A stretch of 64,000 bases of DNA. Source: Ilumatobacter fluminis (GTDB lineage: Bacteria > Actinomycetota > Acidimicrobiia > Acidimicrobiales > Ilumatobacteraceae). The first letter of the stretch is position 1, and every line of letters starts with the position of its first letter. Both the position numbers and the translations under genes were made by a program. Location of the stretch: contig NZ_SOAU01000001.1 in NCBI RefSeq assembly GCF_004364865.1, forward strand, positions 2,760,001-2,824,000, read 5' to 3'. The notes under the pieces were generated by a model that did no database searches, had not been told where the DNA came from, and saw nothing but the letters and a program-made list of their open reading frames with translations. Below are positions 16,153 to 25,310 of the stretch, in pieces.

Positions 16153-19100
16153 CTACTCCGTTCCCCCTGAGCGGGCGATCGCGGCACCGGAGGTGCCGAG
16201 GTACGACTCGACGACGGCCGGGTGTTCGAGCACGTCGGCGGGTGGCCCGGTCGTGACGACCCGGCCCTGGTCGAAGGCGATCAACCGGTCGGACACGCCG
16301 GACACGAACGGGATGTCGTGTTCGACGATCACGAGGCTCGCCCCCATCTCGTCGCGCAGCCGCCGGACCACCGGCGCCAACGCCTCCACCTCCCGCTGTG
16401 CGATGCCCGATGTGGGCTCGTCGAGCAGGATCACCGTCGGGCGGTGCGCCACGAGGCACGCCAGGTCGACGATGCGTCGGGTGCCGGTGGACAGCTCCCG
16501 CACGAACGAATGTCGATAGTCGCCGAGCCCCATCAGCTCGACGAGCTCGTCGACCCGACCGGCGATCTGCAACTCGGACTCGACGACCATCGGGAGATGC
16601 AGGGCTGCGGCCATCACGCTGTGGCTGCCGACGAAGCGCTCCTGGGCGATCGCGAGCGTCTCGGCAACGGTGAGTTCGGGGAAGAGCCGGGCGTCCTGGA
16701 ACGATCGGCCGAGTCCGAGGCGGGCCCGCTCCGACGGTGACGTGCCGGTGATGTCGTGACCGTCGAGCGTGACGGTTCCGGCAGTACGGGGCGTGAAGCC
16801 GGACACGAGGTCGAACACCGTGGTCTTGCCGGCGCCGTTCGGACCGATGACCCCGACGATCTCGTGGGCGAACACGTCGAACGTCGCGCCGTCGACGGCA
16901 CGGATGCCGCCGAACGTAACGGCGAGTTCGCGCACCGACAGCACCGGAGCACCCGATCGATCGACGTCGACGGACCGAACGACGGGGTGGTCGGCGAGCT
17001 GGACCTCGGGCCGATCGACCTGCACGCCCGGCTCACGATCCGGGCCGGGTGTGTCGCCGTTCGTGTCGTCGGCCGTCGGAGACTCGTCCGGTTGGTCGGT
17101 GATCGCTCCGGCGAGGAACACCGACCGCAACAGATCGGGACGGTCGAGGAGCTCGCTCGTCGGCCCGTCGAAGCGGATCGAACCGCGCTCGAGGAAGTAC
17201 GCCCGCTCCGCGACCGTGAGTGCGACGTTGACGCTCTGTTCGACGAGCACGACGGTCACACCGTCGGCCGCCATCCGGCGCACGATCGGCAGCAGCTGCC
17301 CGACGATGGTCGGCGCGAGACCGAGCGACAGTTCGTCGATCAAGAGGATCCGCGGGCGCATCACGAAACTCATCCCGAGCGCCAGCATCTGCTGCTGCCC
17401 GCCCGACAGATTGCCCGCCGGATCGTCGAGACGATCGACCAGCACCGGGAAGGTCTCGAGTGCCTCGTCGATCGCTGTACGGACCCCGGCGGCATCCCGA
17501 CGGTTCGTCCACCCGGCCAGCTCGAGATTCTCCCGGACCGTGAGCGAGCCGAACACCCCCTGCCCGCCCGGCATCTGGACGATGCCGTGTGCGGCGATCT
17601 CGTTCGGGGGCGCGTGTGTGATGTCGCGGCCGTCGAGCACGATCGCACCTCGGTCGGCTTCGACGATGCCGCTGATCGTCTTGAGCAGGGTCGACTTGCC
17701 GGCGCCGTTCGTGCCGAGCAGCGCGACGACCTCACCCTCGTCGAGGTGCAGGTCGATGCCGTTCAACACCCGGCGGTGGTCGTACCCCGACTCGACGCCG
17801 CGCACGAGGAGGAGACTCGTCGTGCCCTGTCGCCGGTCGTAGAGCACGCTGGAGCGAGCCGCCGTCGACTGCCAGACCTGTGCGATGTCGTCGTCGATCA
17901 CGTCGGCGGTGCTGCGGAGGATCAGGCTGCCGATGACGAACATCGGCACGAGCAGCAACATCCCGACCTGGATCGTGACGTTGTCGGCGACCCAGCCGAT
18001 CATGGGCAGGACCGCCAACCCCGGGATCACCCACAGCGAGCCGATCGCGAAGCCGGTCGCACGCGCCCGCGGCGGGATCGCCAGCGACAGCGCGGCGAGC
18101 ACACCCGGGCCGATGATCGCCAAGGCAGCGGAGATGACGCAGTTGAGGGCGACGGCGATCCAGATCGACGGGGCGAACGCGAACCCGGCCGACGCCAACG
18201 ACGTCACGAGGGCGATCGATGCGACGAACCGGATCAGCCCCTTCACGTTGCCGGCGAACCGTCGGGTCGCGATCCGGGCTCCGATGACGAGTCCGACGAG
18301 GGCGAACGGCTCGGCGATCGCCGCCGCGAACCCTCGCTCACGCTCGTCGAGTCCGAACTCCTGCTCGTAGAGCAGCGCGGCGAGTGCGACGAATCCGATC
18401 AACGACGTGGCGAGGAACGGCAGACTCCACCAGATCCGCTGCAGCGATCGGACCTTGTGCGCCGTGCGCCAACTCTCGGCGAACGAGGGCGACTCCTCCT
18501 CGGTGTCGACGACCTCCTGCGATGCGCCCGCGGCTCGACGCTCCCACCGGCCTCGTACCGGGTCGCGCAATCCGGTCGCCAACACCGCGAAGATCGCCGT
18601 CGGGATGACGAACAGCAGGAACGGCGCCCGCCAGTCGAGGTAGTACGCCAGCAGGCCGGCCGTGAGCGGGCCGACGAACGCGCCGACTGCGTTGGCCGCC
18701 CGATGGAAGCTGTAGACGCGCGATCTCGTCTCGATCGGGTAGTAGTCGGCGATCAACGAGTTGTGCGTCGGGTCGATCACCGCCTTGCCGAGTGCCGAGC
18801 CCGATCGTGCGACGGTGAGCACGATCAGGCCGGTCGCGAGGCCGGTCATGCCCGAGAAGAAGCCCCAGGCCAGCGCACCCGACACGACGAGCGGGATTCG
18901 GTTGGTGCGGTCGGCCCACTGGGCGATCGGCACCTGGAGTGCCAGCGCCGCAACGGCAGACAGCGCGACCAGCGACAGCGCTGTCTGGATGTCGATGCCG
19001 AACTCGTCGCGGATCTCGGGGAGCAGGATGCCGAACGCGGTGCGGTCGAGTTCGTCGACGGCGTTGAGCCCGAACAGGACGATCAGGGGGAACGCCGACT

Positions 19101-19182
19101 CGCCCCCGCACAGGTCGCGCATCCAGCGCCGGGGATGGCGCACCCCGAACCATGTTCGCTGCAGCACCGTCCCCTCGCTCAT
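16153..19182 (-). CDS. Fusion protein: MFS domain + LivF-type ATPase + LivG-type ATPase
   Basis: One uninterrupted 1009-residue frame joins three modules. Residues ~25-445 are a 12-helix MFS transporter (ELDRTAFGILLPEIRDEFG, QWADRTNRIPLV after helix 2, VYSFHRAANAVGAFVGP). Residues ~465-695 are a LivF-like ABC ATPase (Walker A GTNGAGKST near 487, LSGGQQQM near 590, LLIDELSLGLAP). An acidic linker follows, and residues ~765-1000 are a LivG-like ATPase (Walker A GPNGAGKTT near 777, degenerate signature LSTGTRRIVDL near 895, ILLDEPTSG). The ATG at 19182 overlaps the permease stop (ATGA), and the binding-protein gene follows. The ATPases should power the LivHM permease; the role of the attached MFS domain is unknown. 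A longer upstream reading frame is antisense to the permease and is not used. Confidence 0.9.
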   Translation of the reverse strand: MSEGTVLQRTWFGVRHPRRWMRDLCGGESAFPLIVLFGLNAVDELDRTAFGILLPEIRDEFGIDIQTALSLVALSAVAALALQVPIAQWADRTNRIPLVVSGALAWGFFSGMTGLATGLIVLTVARSGSALGKAVIDPTHNSLIADYYPIETRSRVYSFHRAANAVGAFVGPLTAGLLAYYLDWRAPFLLFVIPTAIFAVLATGLRDPVRGRWERRAAGASQEVVDTEEESPSFAESWRTAHKVRSLQRIWWSLPFLATSLIGFVALAALLYEQEFGLDERERGFAAAIAEPFALVGLVIGARIATRRFAGNVKGLIRFVASIALVTSLASAGFAFAPSIWIAVALNCVISAALAIIGPGVLAALSLAIPPRARATGFAIGSLWVIPGLAVLPMIGWVADNVTIQVGMLLLVPMFVIGSLILRSTADVIDDDIAQVWQSTAARSSVLYDRRQGTTSLLLVRGVESGYDHRRVLNGIDLHLDEGEVVALLGTNGAGKSTLLKTISGIVEADRGAIVLDGRDITHAPPNEIAAHGIVQMPGGQGVFGSLTVRENLELAGWTNRRDAAGVRTAIDEALETFPVLVDRLDDPAGNLSGGQQQMLALGMSFVMRPRILLIDELSLGLAPTIVGQLLPIVRRMAADGVTVVLVEQSVNVALTVAERAYFLERGSIRFDGPTSELLDRPDLLRSVFLAGAITDQPDESPTADDTNGDTPGPDREPGVQVDRPEVQLADHPVVRSVDVDRSGAPVLSVRELAVTFGGIRAVDGATFDVFAHEIVGVIGPNGAGKTTVFDLVSGFTPRTAGTVTLDGHDITGTSPSERARLGLGRSFQDARLFPELTVAETLAIAQERFVGSHSVMAAALHLPMVVESELQIAGRVDELVELMGLGDYRHSFVRELSTGTRRIVDLACLVAHRPTVILLDEPTSGIAQREVEALAPVVRRLRDEMGASLVIVEHDIPFVSGVSDRLIAFDQGRVVTTGPPADVLEHPAVVESYLGTSGAAIARSGGTE

Positions 19183-21308
19183 ACGGTCGTCCGGTCGTCG
19201 TGGTCGGCTGCGGCCTCGGCATCGGAGCCGCGCCGGGCGCCTGTGTCGGCGGTGTCGGCGGTGTCGACGGGTGCCGGGTCGGTGAGCACCCGCCGGTCGA
19301 CGATCATCGTGACGAACCGGTCGCGGATCTTGATCACGAGGCTGGCGAGGCCGCCCGGCAGGATCAGCAGCACGAGCAAGACACCCATCGCCGACGAGAG
19401 CAGGCGCCACTCGGCAGCGGTGATGAACCACTCGCTCCCCCGCAGGAAGACGGCGCCCAGGATGCCGCCGAACAGTGAGCCGAGGCCACCGACGACGGAT
19501 GCGGTGAACACGTTGAGGCTCTCGGCCGGTGCATAACTGGTGAGGTCGAAGCTCTGACTCATGTGCACGAACAGGCCACCGGCGACGCCGGCCACCGCGC
19601 CCGACACCGTGAACGCCGTCAGCTTCACCGGCACCGGCGACACCGACAGCGCCTGCGCTGCCAACTCGTTCTCGCGCAGTGCGACGATCGCACGGCCGGT
19701 GCGGCTGCGGCGAACGCCGCGGAGCGCCAACAGCATCAGCACCATGACCGTCAGCGTGAAGAGGTAGAACCGGGTGGGTGTCGACAGGTCGACACGGCCG
19801 AAGAGCGGCAACCGCTCGACACGCTCCTGGGGGATCCAGTCGAAGAACTGGCGGTTGAGGAACCACGAGTTGACCGCCAGGGCGAAGACGAGCGTCGTCA
19901 CGGCCAGGTAGAGACCACGAAGTCGGAGCGCGGGGAGGCCGACCACGAACGCCGCCGCCGCACCCGCCGCCCCACCGGCGAGGAGCGCCAGGGTGATGTC
20001 GGCGTTCCACTCGATCGTGCACGTCGCGCTGACGGCGGCGCCGATCCCGACGAACGCCATCTGACCGAGCGAGATCTGCCCCGCCCAGCCCGACAGCACG
20101 ACGAGCGACATGCCGATCACGGCGTAGACGAGCACCGCGTTCGCCTTGATGATCTGGTCGGTTCGGAACACGACCGGCACGACCAGCAACGTGGCGAAGA
20201 CGACCGAGATGGTGCCCCACCGCATCAGGCGGACGAGCGGGAGCCGGGCGACGGCCGGTCGCAGCGGCCGGATCTCGTCGGCGAGCCGCCAACCGACCGC
20301 CTCGTCGCGATCGGTCCGCCCGTAGCGGCGACGCTGCAGCAGCAAGGCGACGAGCACGGCCGCGCCGATGATCGGGGTCACGAGCAGCGGACTGCTCGCG
20401 TTCCAGGCGACGCCGTACTCGAGGATGCCGAGCGCGATCGCCGTCAGGATGATGGTCGGCAGATCGGTCAGCCGGCCGAGCACGAGCGCGGCGAGTGCCA
20501 ACACCAGCGCCTGCAGGCTGAGCGCAGCGCCGAGTGGTACGCCGAGGATGCCGGCTCGGAGGAACAAGGCGAGGAACGACAGCGCACTCGCCACCGCCCA
20601 CACCAGTGTCGACAGCCAGGCGACCGGGATCCCCAGCATCAGCGCACGCTCGCTCCGCTCGGCAGACCCGCGGATCGCGGTGCCGAGACGAGTCGACCCG
20701 AGGAAGATCGCCACGGCGATCATGGCGGCGGGCGCCAGCACCATGGCGATCAGGTCGTTCGCCGAGAGCACGGTGCCGGTGGCGCCTCCGATGGTGAGCT
20801 TCCAGTCGAACGGCGGCGGGATCCGTTGCGACGCCGCGCTGCGATCCCAGAGGCGCGGGATCATCAGCGCGCACGCAGCGAGCAGCTGGGTGATCCCGAT
20901 CGTCGCGACCGTGAGGACGAGTCGTGAGCTGTGGGCGAACCGCCGCACGAAGGCCAGCTCGACCACGGCGCCGACCAGGATCGACCCGGCCAGACCGACG
21001 ACGAACCCGAAGAGGTACGGGAGGCCGGAGAAGACGATCAGCCCGACGGCGAGCGATGTGGGGACGAAGCCGAGGTCGGCCTGGGCGAAGTTGACGACGC
21101 GGTTCGCCCGGTAGACGAGCGCCATGCCGAGCGCGAGCAAGGCGACGAGGAGGCCGAGCGTGAGGCCACGCACCCACTGCCCTGCGGGCAGCCCGAAGAA
21201 CACCAGCTGCACGGCGACGAGTGCGACGGGAGGGGTCGACTTCCAGACCCACCGTTGCGCACCCGAGACCCCCCGATCCCGTCGTGACACCCCCATGTCG
21301 AGTCGCAA
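19179..21308 (-). CDS. Fused LivH-LivM permease of a branched-chain-type ABC importer
   Basis: The 709-residue polytopic protein joins two permease halves that are usually separate. The first ~330 residues are LivH-like (LLVALLALGMALVYRANRVVNFAQADLG, AIRGSAERSERALMLGIPV). From ~370 onward the sequence is LivM-like (YAVIGMSLVVLSGWAGQISLGQMAFVGIGA, FVVGLPALRLRGLYLAVTTLVFALA, GRAIVALRENELAAQALSV). The EAA-like loops for ATPase contact are the RGSAERSERALMLGI and LRENELAAQALSV segments. A polar tail of ~45 residues ends the protein. The start may be the ATG at 21296. It is the first gene of the three-gene importer operon and overlaps the next gene by four bases. Confidence 0.9.
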   Translation of the reverse strand: MRLDMGVSRRDRGVSGAQRWVWKSTPPVALVAVQLVFFGLPAGQWVRGLTLGLLVALLALGMALVYRANRVVNFAQADLGFVPTSLAVGLIVFSGLPYLFGFVVGLAGSILVGAVVELAFVRRFAHSSRLVLTVATIGITQLLAACALMIPRLWDRSAASQRIPPPFDWKLTIGGATGTVLSANDLIAMVLAPAAMIAVAIFLGSTRLGTAIRGSAERSERALMLGIPVAWLSTLVWAVASALSFLALFLRAGILGVPLGAALSLQALVLALAALVLGRLTDLPTIILTAIALGILEYGVAWNASSPLLVTPIIGAAVLVALLLQRRRYGRTDRDEAVGWRLADEIRPLRPAVARLPLVRLMRWGTISVVFATLLVVPVVFRTDQIIKANAVLVYAVIGMSLVVLSGWAGQISLGQMAFVGIGAAVSATCTIEWNADITLALLAGGAAGAAAAFVVGLPALRLRGLYLAVTTLVFALAVNSWFLNRQFFDWIPQERVERLPLFGRVDLSTPTRFYLFTLTVMVLMLLALRGVRRSRTGRAIVALRENELAAQALSVSPVPVKLTAFTVSGAVAGVAGGLFVHMSQSFDLTSYAPAESLNVFTASVVGGLGSLFGGILGAVFLRGSEWFITAAEWRLLSSAMGVLLVLLILPGGLASLVIKIRDRFVTMIVDRRVLTDPAPVDTADTADTGARRGSDAEAAADHDDRTTV

Positions 21309-21380
21309 CCTAGCCGCGCACCGACGCGCTGTGTCGCACCGAGCGCGCGCAGCGGAGCAAGAATTGGGCGGCGGGTCAGG

Positions 21381-22139
21381 TCACACTTGGGCGCTGCCGC
21401 GCCGCTGGATCGCTTCGCGATTCGCAGCGAGGGTGTCGGGATCGAAACGCCGCATCCACTCGCGCGAGTAGCGGCGTTCGGCGTCGAGGGCACCGTCGTC
21501 GACGCCCGCAGCCGCAGCGCGGTACGCACCCTTGATCGCGCCGAGCCCGGCTTCGGGAACCGTGACCATGTCGGCGGCCAGCTCGCAGGCTCGCGACACG
21601 AGCCGGTCGTGCGGGACGACCTCGTTGACGAGGCCCCACGCGAGCGCGGTCGACGCATCGACGTAGTTGCCGGTGAAACTCATCTGCCGTGCCCGGCGGA
21701 TGCCGATCGCCTGCGGGAGCAGCACCGTGAGGCCCCAACCCGGCATGACGCCGACCCGCGCGTGGGTGTCGGCGAACGTCGCCCGTTCGCTGGCGATCAG
21801 GAAGTCGCAGCCGAGGGCGAGCTCGAAGCCGCCGGTGACCGCCGCGCCGTTGATCGCGCCGACCAACGGCTTGGTCAGCGAACCGAACGGCAGCGGCGTC
21901 GCGTCGGGGTCGGCCGACAAGCCGCTCGAGCCGAGTTCTTTGAGGTCGAGCCCGGCGCAGAACGCCGGGTCGGCACCGGTGAGGATCATCACGCGCACCG
22001 CCGGGTCGGCGTCGAGTTCGCGCAACCGGGTCGGGATGGCCCGACGCAGCTCGGTGTTGAGCGCGTTGCGGGCCTCGGGGCGATTCATCGTGACGACGGC
22101 GACCCCGTCGGCGATCTCGGTCGTGAGCACAGCAGCCAT
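21381..22139 (-). CDS. Enoyl-CoA hydratase/isomerase (crotonase family)
   Basis: The 252-residue protein begins MAAVLTTEIADGVAVVTMNRPEARNAL, the classic crotonase opening. The oxyanion-hole segments are FCAGLDLKEL and NGAAVTGGFELALGCD. The second segment has GGFELA with Glu, but the following block reads THARVGVMPGWGLTVLLP, lacking the second catalytic Glu of ECH1. Isomerase-like or a non-classical hydration activity is therefore possible. ATG 22139 matches the family start. It lies 72 bases upstream of the LivHM gene on the same strand and could share its transcript. A family A repeat copy lies upstream. Confidence 0.85.
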   Translation of the reverse strand: MAAVLTTEIADGVAVVTMNRPEARNALNTELRRAIPTRLRELDADPAVRVMILTGADPAFCAGLDLKELGSSGLSADPDATPLPFGSLTKPLVGAINGAAVTGGFELALGCDFLIASERATFADTHARVGVMPGWGLTVLLPQAIGIRRARQMSFTGNYVDASTALAWGLVNEVVPHDRLVSRACELAADMVTVPEAGLGAIKGAYRAAAAGVDDGALDAERRYSREWMRRFDPDTLAANREAIQRRGSAQV

Positions 22140-22166
22140 GCCCCATCGTCGCGAACCACCCCATCC

Positions 22167-22225
22167 GGGTCGGGTGTCGGAGGGAACGGCGACGGAGTCG
22201 ACGTTTCCGGAGATCACCCGACTCC
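22167..22225. repeat. Single degenerate copy of repeat family A
   Basis: GGGTCGGGTGTCGGAGGGAA ... TTTCCGGAGATCACCCGACTC keeps the outer arms and the CCGGAGATCACC segment of the family with several substitutions. It sits in the divergent promoter region between the crotonase and the double-VOC gene, unlike the paired copies elsewhere. Confidence 0.65.
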
Positions 22226-22288
22226 GGTGTCGACGGTGCGCGCTGATCGCCGGGTCGAGGGGTTGCGGGGGTGGAGTACGGTCGAGGT

Positions 22289-23077
22289 ATGCCCGCCTTC
22301 ACGTCCTACGAACCCGGTCAGCCGTGTTGGGTCGACCTGATGAGCCCCGACGTCGATGCGTCCAAGGCGTTCTACTCCGCCGTGTTCGGCTGGGATGCGC
22401 ACGACGAACTCGACGACGAGGGCAACCGCATCTACGTCAACTTCTCCCTCGACGGCAACGACGTCGCCGGCCTCGGCGCCAACCAGCCGGGTATGCCGCC
22501 GATGGCGATCTGGAACAGCTACGTCTGTGCCCCCGACGTCGCCGCCACCGTCGCCAAGGTCGAGTCGGCAGGCGGCACCGTCATGATGCCGCCCATGCAG
22601 GTCATGTCGGCCGGTCACATGGCGATCATCGCCGACCCGACCGGCGCCGTGATCTCGATCTGGCAGCCCGGCGAGCATCCCGGCGCCGGCGTGGCGAACG
22701 AACCGAACACGTGGTCGTGGAACGAGTTGATGACCCGCGACATCGACACCGCGCTCCCCTTCTACACCGACGTGTTCGGCTGGCAGTTCGACGCCATGGA
22801 CATGGGCGGCGGGATGATCTACCACGTCGTGCACGGCGGCACCGACGGCTGGGCAGGCGCTATGGCCATGCCACCCGACGTTCCCGAGCAGGCACCCAAC
22901 CATTGGGCCGTCTACTTCATGGTCGCCGACACCGACGCGACCGTCGCAGCCGTCACGGCGAACGGCGGGTCGGTCGTGATGCCACCGATGGACACACCCG
23001 GCGTCGGCCGGATGTGCATCTTCCACGATCCGCAGGGCGGCAGCTTCTCGACGCTGCAGCCCGAACAGCAGGGCTGA
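22289..23077 (+). CDS. Two-domain VOC (glyoxalase/bleomycin-resistance-like) protein
   Basis: The 262-residue protein repeats the VOC fold twice: PCWVDLMSPDVDASKAFYSAVFGW (residues ~12-35) and TWSWNELMTRDIDTALPFYTDVFGW (~145-170). Each ends in a V(M/V)MPPM ... G(H/R)M-I--DP-G segment (HMAIIADPTGAVISIWQP; RMCIFHDPQGGSFSTLQP). This tandem architecture is common in actinobacteria (homologues of hydroxylase/lyase-type VOC proteins). Substrate and metal are unknown. ATG 22289 is used rather than the GTG at 22271, as MPAFTSYEPG matches homologous starts. It ends three bases before the convergent SDR gene. Confidence 0.85.
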   Translation: MPAFTSYEPGQPCWVDLMSPDVDASKAFYSAVFGWDAHDELDDEGNRIYVNFSLDGNDVAGLGANQPGMPPMAIWNSYVCAPDVAATVAKVESAGGTVMMPPMQVMSAGHMAIIADPTGAVISIWQPGEHPGAGVANEPNTWSWNELMTRDIDTALPFYTDVFGWQFDAMDMGGGMIYHVVHGGTDGWAGAMAMPPDVPEQAPNHWAVYFMVADTDATVAAVTANGGSVVMPPMDTPGVGRMCIFHDPQGGSFSTLQPEQQG

Positions 23078-23080
23078 GGC

Positions 23081-23851
23081 TCAGCCCCGCTGCACGATCG
23101 ACGACGCACGCCGCCGCAACCACCGCGGCGTGATGTTCGTCGTCGCCACCATGACCTTGTACTGCGCTCCCGGGACGGCGAGGGTGCGGTTGGCAGCCAC
23201 CCCGTCGAGTCCGCACCTGGCGACCTCGTCCGGACTGGTCCAGACGAACGAGGGGAACTGATCGGCGTAGGTGTCGGTGTTGCTGACGCTCTGGAACTCG
23301 GTCTTGGTCAGGCCGGGGCACAGCGCCGTGACGTGCACGCCGTGGGGCGCCGCCTCCTCGTGGAGGCTCTCGGTCAGGCTCGTGACGTACGCCTTCGTGG
23401 CGGCGTACACGGCCAGCTGCGGGGCCGGCTGGAAGCTGGCGACGCTCGAGACGTTGAGCAGATAACCGCTCCCCCGAGGCACCATCGCCGCCAGCGACGC
23501 CTGGCTGAGCCGTGTCAACGCTGCGACGTTGACCTCGATCTCGTCGGCGAGCCGGTCGGGGTCGAGCTCGTGGAAGTCGCCGTTGGTGCCGAATCCGGCG
23601 TTGTTGACCACGAGATCGATGTCGCCCTCGGCGATACGGTCGACGACAGCCCGCTGCCCGTCGTCGGTCGACAGGTCGGCCGCCATCGGTGTGATGCCGT
23701 CGTGGCGTTCGGCGAGCGCCTCGAGGCGTTCGAGGCGTCGTGCCACGACCGTGGTGGCGACGCCGGCGTCGGCGAGCTGCGCGGTCATCACCTCACCGAT
23801 GCCCGAGGAGGCGCCGGTCACGAGTGCGGTACGGAACGGATACGTGGCCAT
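23081..23851 (-). CDS. Short-chain dehydrogenase/reductase
   Basis: The 256-residue classical SDR has the cofactor motif TGASSGIG (residues 12-19), NNAG (83-86), catalytic Ser136, and Y149-x3-K153 in the YAATK block. ARR after the second strand suggests NADP(H) preference. The C-terminus (RWLRRRASSIVQRG) matches the DltE/YqjQ-like SDR subgroup that acts on unknown aldehydes or alcohols. ATG 23851 is preferred to the GTG at 23869. It lies tail-to-tail with the VOC gene and downstream of a strong terminator. Confidence 0.88.
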   Translation of the reverse strand: MATYPFRTALVTGASSGIGEVMTAQLADAGVATTVVARRLERLEALAERHDGITPMAADLSTDDGQRAVVDRIAEGDIDLVVNNAGFGTNGDFHELDPDRLADEIEVNVAALTRLSQASLAAMVPRGSGYLLNVSSVASFQPAPQLAVYAATKAYVTSLTESLHEEAAPHGVHVTALCPGLTKTEFQSVSNTDTYADQFPSFVWTSPDEVARCGLDGVAANRTLAVPGAQYKVMVATTNITPRWLRRRASSIVQRG

Positions 23852-23876
23852 GGCCGCGAGCGTACCCACGCGAGCG

Positions 23877-23913
23877 GCCCGGCTCGGTCCGACGATGCAG
23901 GACCGAGCCGGGC
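23877..23913 (-). terminator. Perfect 14-bp stem-loop after the 23935-25197 lipoprotein gene
   Basis: Arms 23877-23890 and 23900-23913 pair perfectly (GCCCGGCTCGGTCC) around a nine-base loop. It begins 21 bases past the lipoprotein stop codon and separates that gene from the SDR gene. It has no T-tract. Confidence 0.8.
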
Positions 23914-23934
23914 TCGTCGCGACGTTCGGAACGG

Positions 23935-25197
23935 TCAGCCGAGGATCGCCGGGTCGATCTCGCAGGCCTCGACGCCTTCGATGATGCCGCCGAAGGCGAT
24001 GTCCTGCGTCGCCGTGTCGGCCGCGTCGAGATCGATCAGTTCACCGTCGACGAGCGCGACGTCGACCCCGAGCGCATCGACCACATAGGGAGCGAGGCAC
24101 TCGGCCTCGGCAGCAGGGAGGCCGATCTGGAGCGTCAGCTCCTCGGCCATCAGGGCGTAAGCCGTCGCTGCGTCGCCCGACGCCGCACTGTCGCCGGAGT
24201 CGGCATCGGCGCTCGCATCGGCCTCGACCGAGTTGAGGAACGGGACGATGATGGCGTCCATGTCGCCGGGCGATCCGGTGAGGATCAGCATCGTGCGCGT
24301 ACCGGGACCACCCTCGACGGTGAACGGACCGCCGACCGGCTCCTCGGCGCACTCGCGATCGTCGTTGGCGTACAGCAGCACGTCGACGCTGTCACCGTCG
24401 TACGCGTAGGCCGGCGTCTGCGTGCCACCGACGAGCATGCTCGCGTCGAGGTTGACCGAGTCGAGACAACCGGCGACCCCGTCGTAGCCGAGGTTGAGAC
24501 CGAAGTCGGCGTCGGTGAGATCGATCGCGATCGCGACGAGCTGACCGGCCGAGGGATCGGCGGCGATCATGACGTTCGAGGTCGTCTGATCGGCCGGTGC
24601 GTCCTCGTACAGGTCGAAGGTCTGCACCCGACCTTCGGCGTCGTGGAGCAGCAGGGTGTGGACGTCGCCGGTGTCGTCGAACGCCGACACGTTGCTGAGG
24701 ATGTGATCGCACGTGGCGACGCACGTCGCGTCGCCTGCGCCGGCGGTCGTCACGACGACCGGACCGCCTTCGGGCGGGTAGAAGAAGTCGGTGACCACGC
24801 CGGGCTCGACGCCCATCTGCGCCTCGAACGCCTCGACCAGGCCGGTGGTCCGGACGTAGACGTCGACGGTCTGATCGGTCGAGTTGACGACCCGGTAGCC
24901 GATCGATCCGGGCTCGTACGACCCCGACGACGCGTCGTCGCCCGAGTCGCCCGAGTCGGCCTCGGTCGTGTCGGTGCCGGCCGAGTCGACTTCGGTCGTG
25001 TCGGTGTCGGTCGTGTCGGTGTCGTCGGTCTCGGTTGGCTCGGTGTCTGTCGTGTCCGCGTCGTCGGCTTCGGTCGTGTCGGTGTCGTCGGACGACGCGT
25101 CGTCGTCACCGCCGCAGGCGCCGAGTGCCAAGGCGAGGACGCCGATCACGGCGGCCGAACGGCGCCACGGGACGGTACGGGACGGGGTGGTGTGCAT
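23935..25197 (-). CDS. Secreted lipoprotein with DTTE-rich linker, function unknown
   Basis: The 420-residue protein has a signal peptide with WRRS before VIGVLALALGAC; lipobox Cys28 would be diacylated. Residues ~32-92 are a repetitive Asp/Thr/Glu linker (DTTEADDADTTDTEPTETDD ...). The folded part starts YRVVNSTDQTVDVYVRTTGLV. It holds Cys pairs (CVATCD, CLDS, DDREC, AEC, ACE) that suggest disulfides. A beta-rich DUF4397-like sensor or binding domain (a VYV-x-T-G-L-V opening) is possible but not firm. It sits downstream of the SGNH lipoprotein gene, in the same direction, with a 113-base gap. Confidence 0.75.
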   Translation of the reverse strand: MHTTPSRTVPWRRSAAVIGVLALALGACGGDDDASSDDTDTTEADDADTTDTEPTETDDTDTTDTDTTEVDSAGTDTTEADSGDSGDDASSGSYEPGSIGYRVVNSTDQTVDVYVRTTGLVEAFEAQMGVEPGVVTDFFYPPEGGPVVVTTAGAGDATCVATCDHILSNVSAFDDTGDVHTLLLHDAEGRVQTFDLYEDAPADQTTSNVMIAADPSAGQLVAIAIDLTDADFGLNLGYDGVAGCLDSVNLDASMLVGGTQTPAYAYDGDSVDVLLYANDDRECAEEPVGGPFTVEGGPGTRTMLILTGSPGDMDAIIVPFLNSVEADASADADSGDSAASGDAATAYALMAEELTLQIGLPAAEAECLAPYVVDALGVDVALVDGELIDLDAADTATQDIAFGGIIEGVEACEIDPAILG

Positions 25198-25310
25198 GCA
25201 GGGGTTCTCCGCTGTTGTTCACGGTCGACTGTCCGCCAGCCGACATCGACTGACCACCGTAGCGAGCGACGTTGCAGCGATCTTCGATTTCGTTCGGCGT
25301 CGACCGGTGC

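Noticed and set aside
16756-19536. 926-residue plus-strand ORF opposite the MFS-ATPase gene
   Set aside because: Arg/Asp/Gly-rich antisense shadow caused by high GC; no family motif.
16153-21252. A single 1699-residue protein reading from 21252
   Set aside because: The first ~690 residues are Arg/Pro/Ala-rich and antisense-like in composition, overlapping the LivHM gene in another frame; the real start is ATG 19182.
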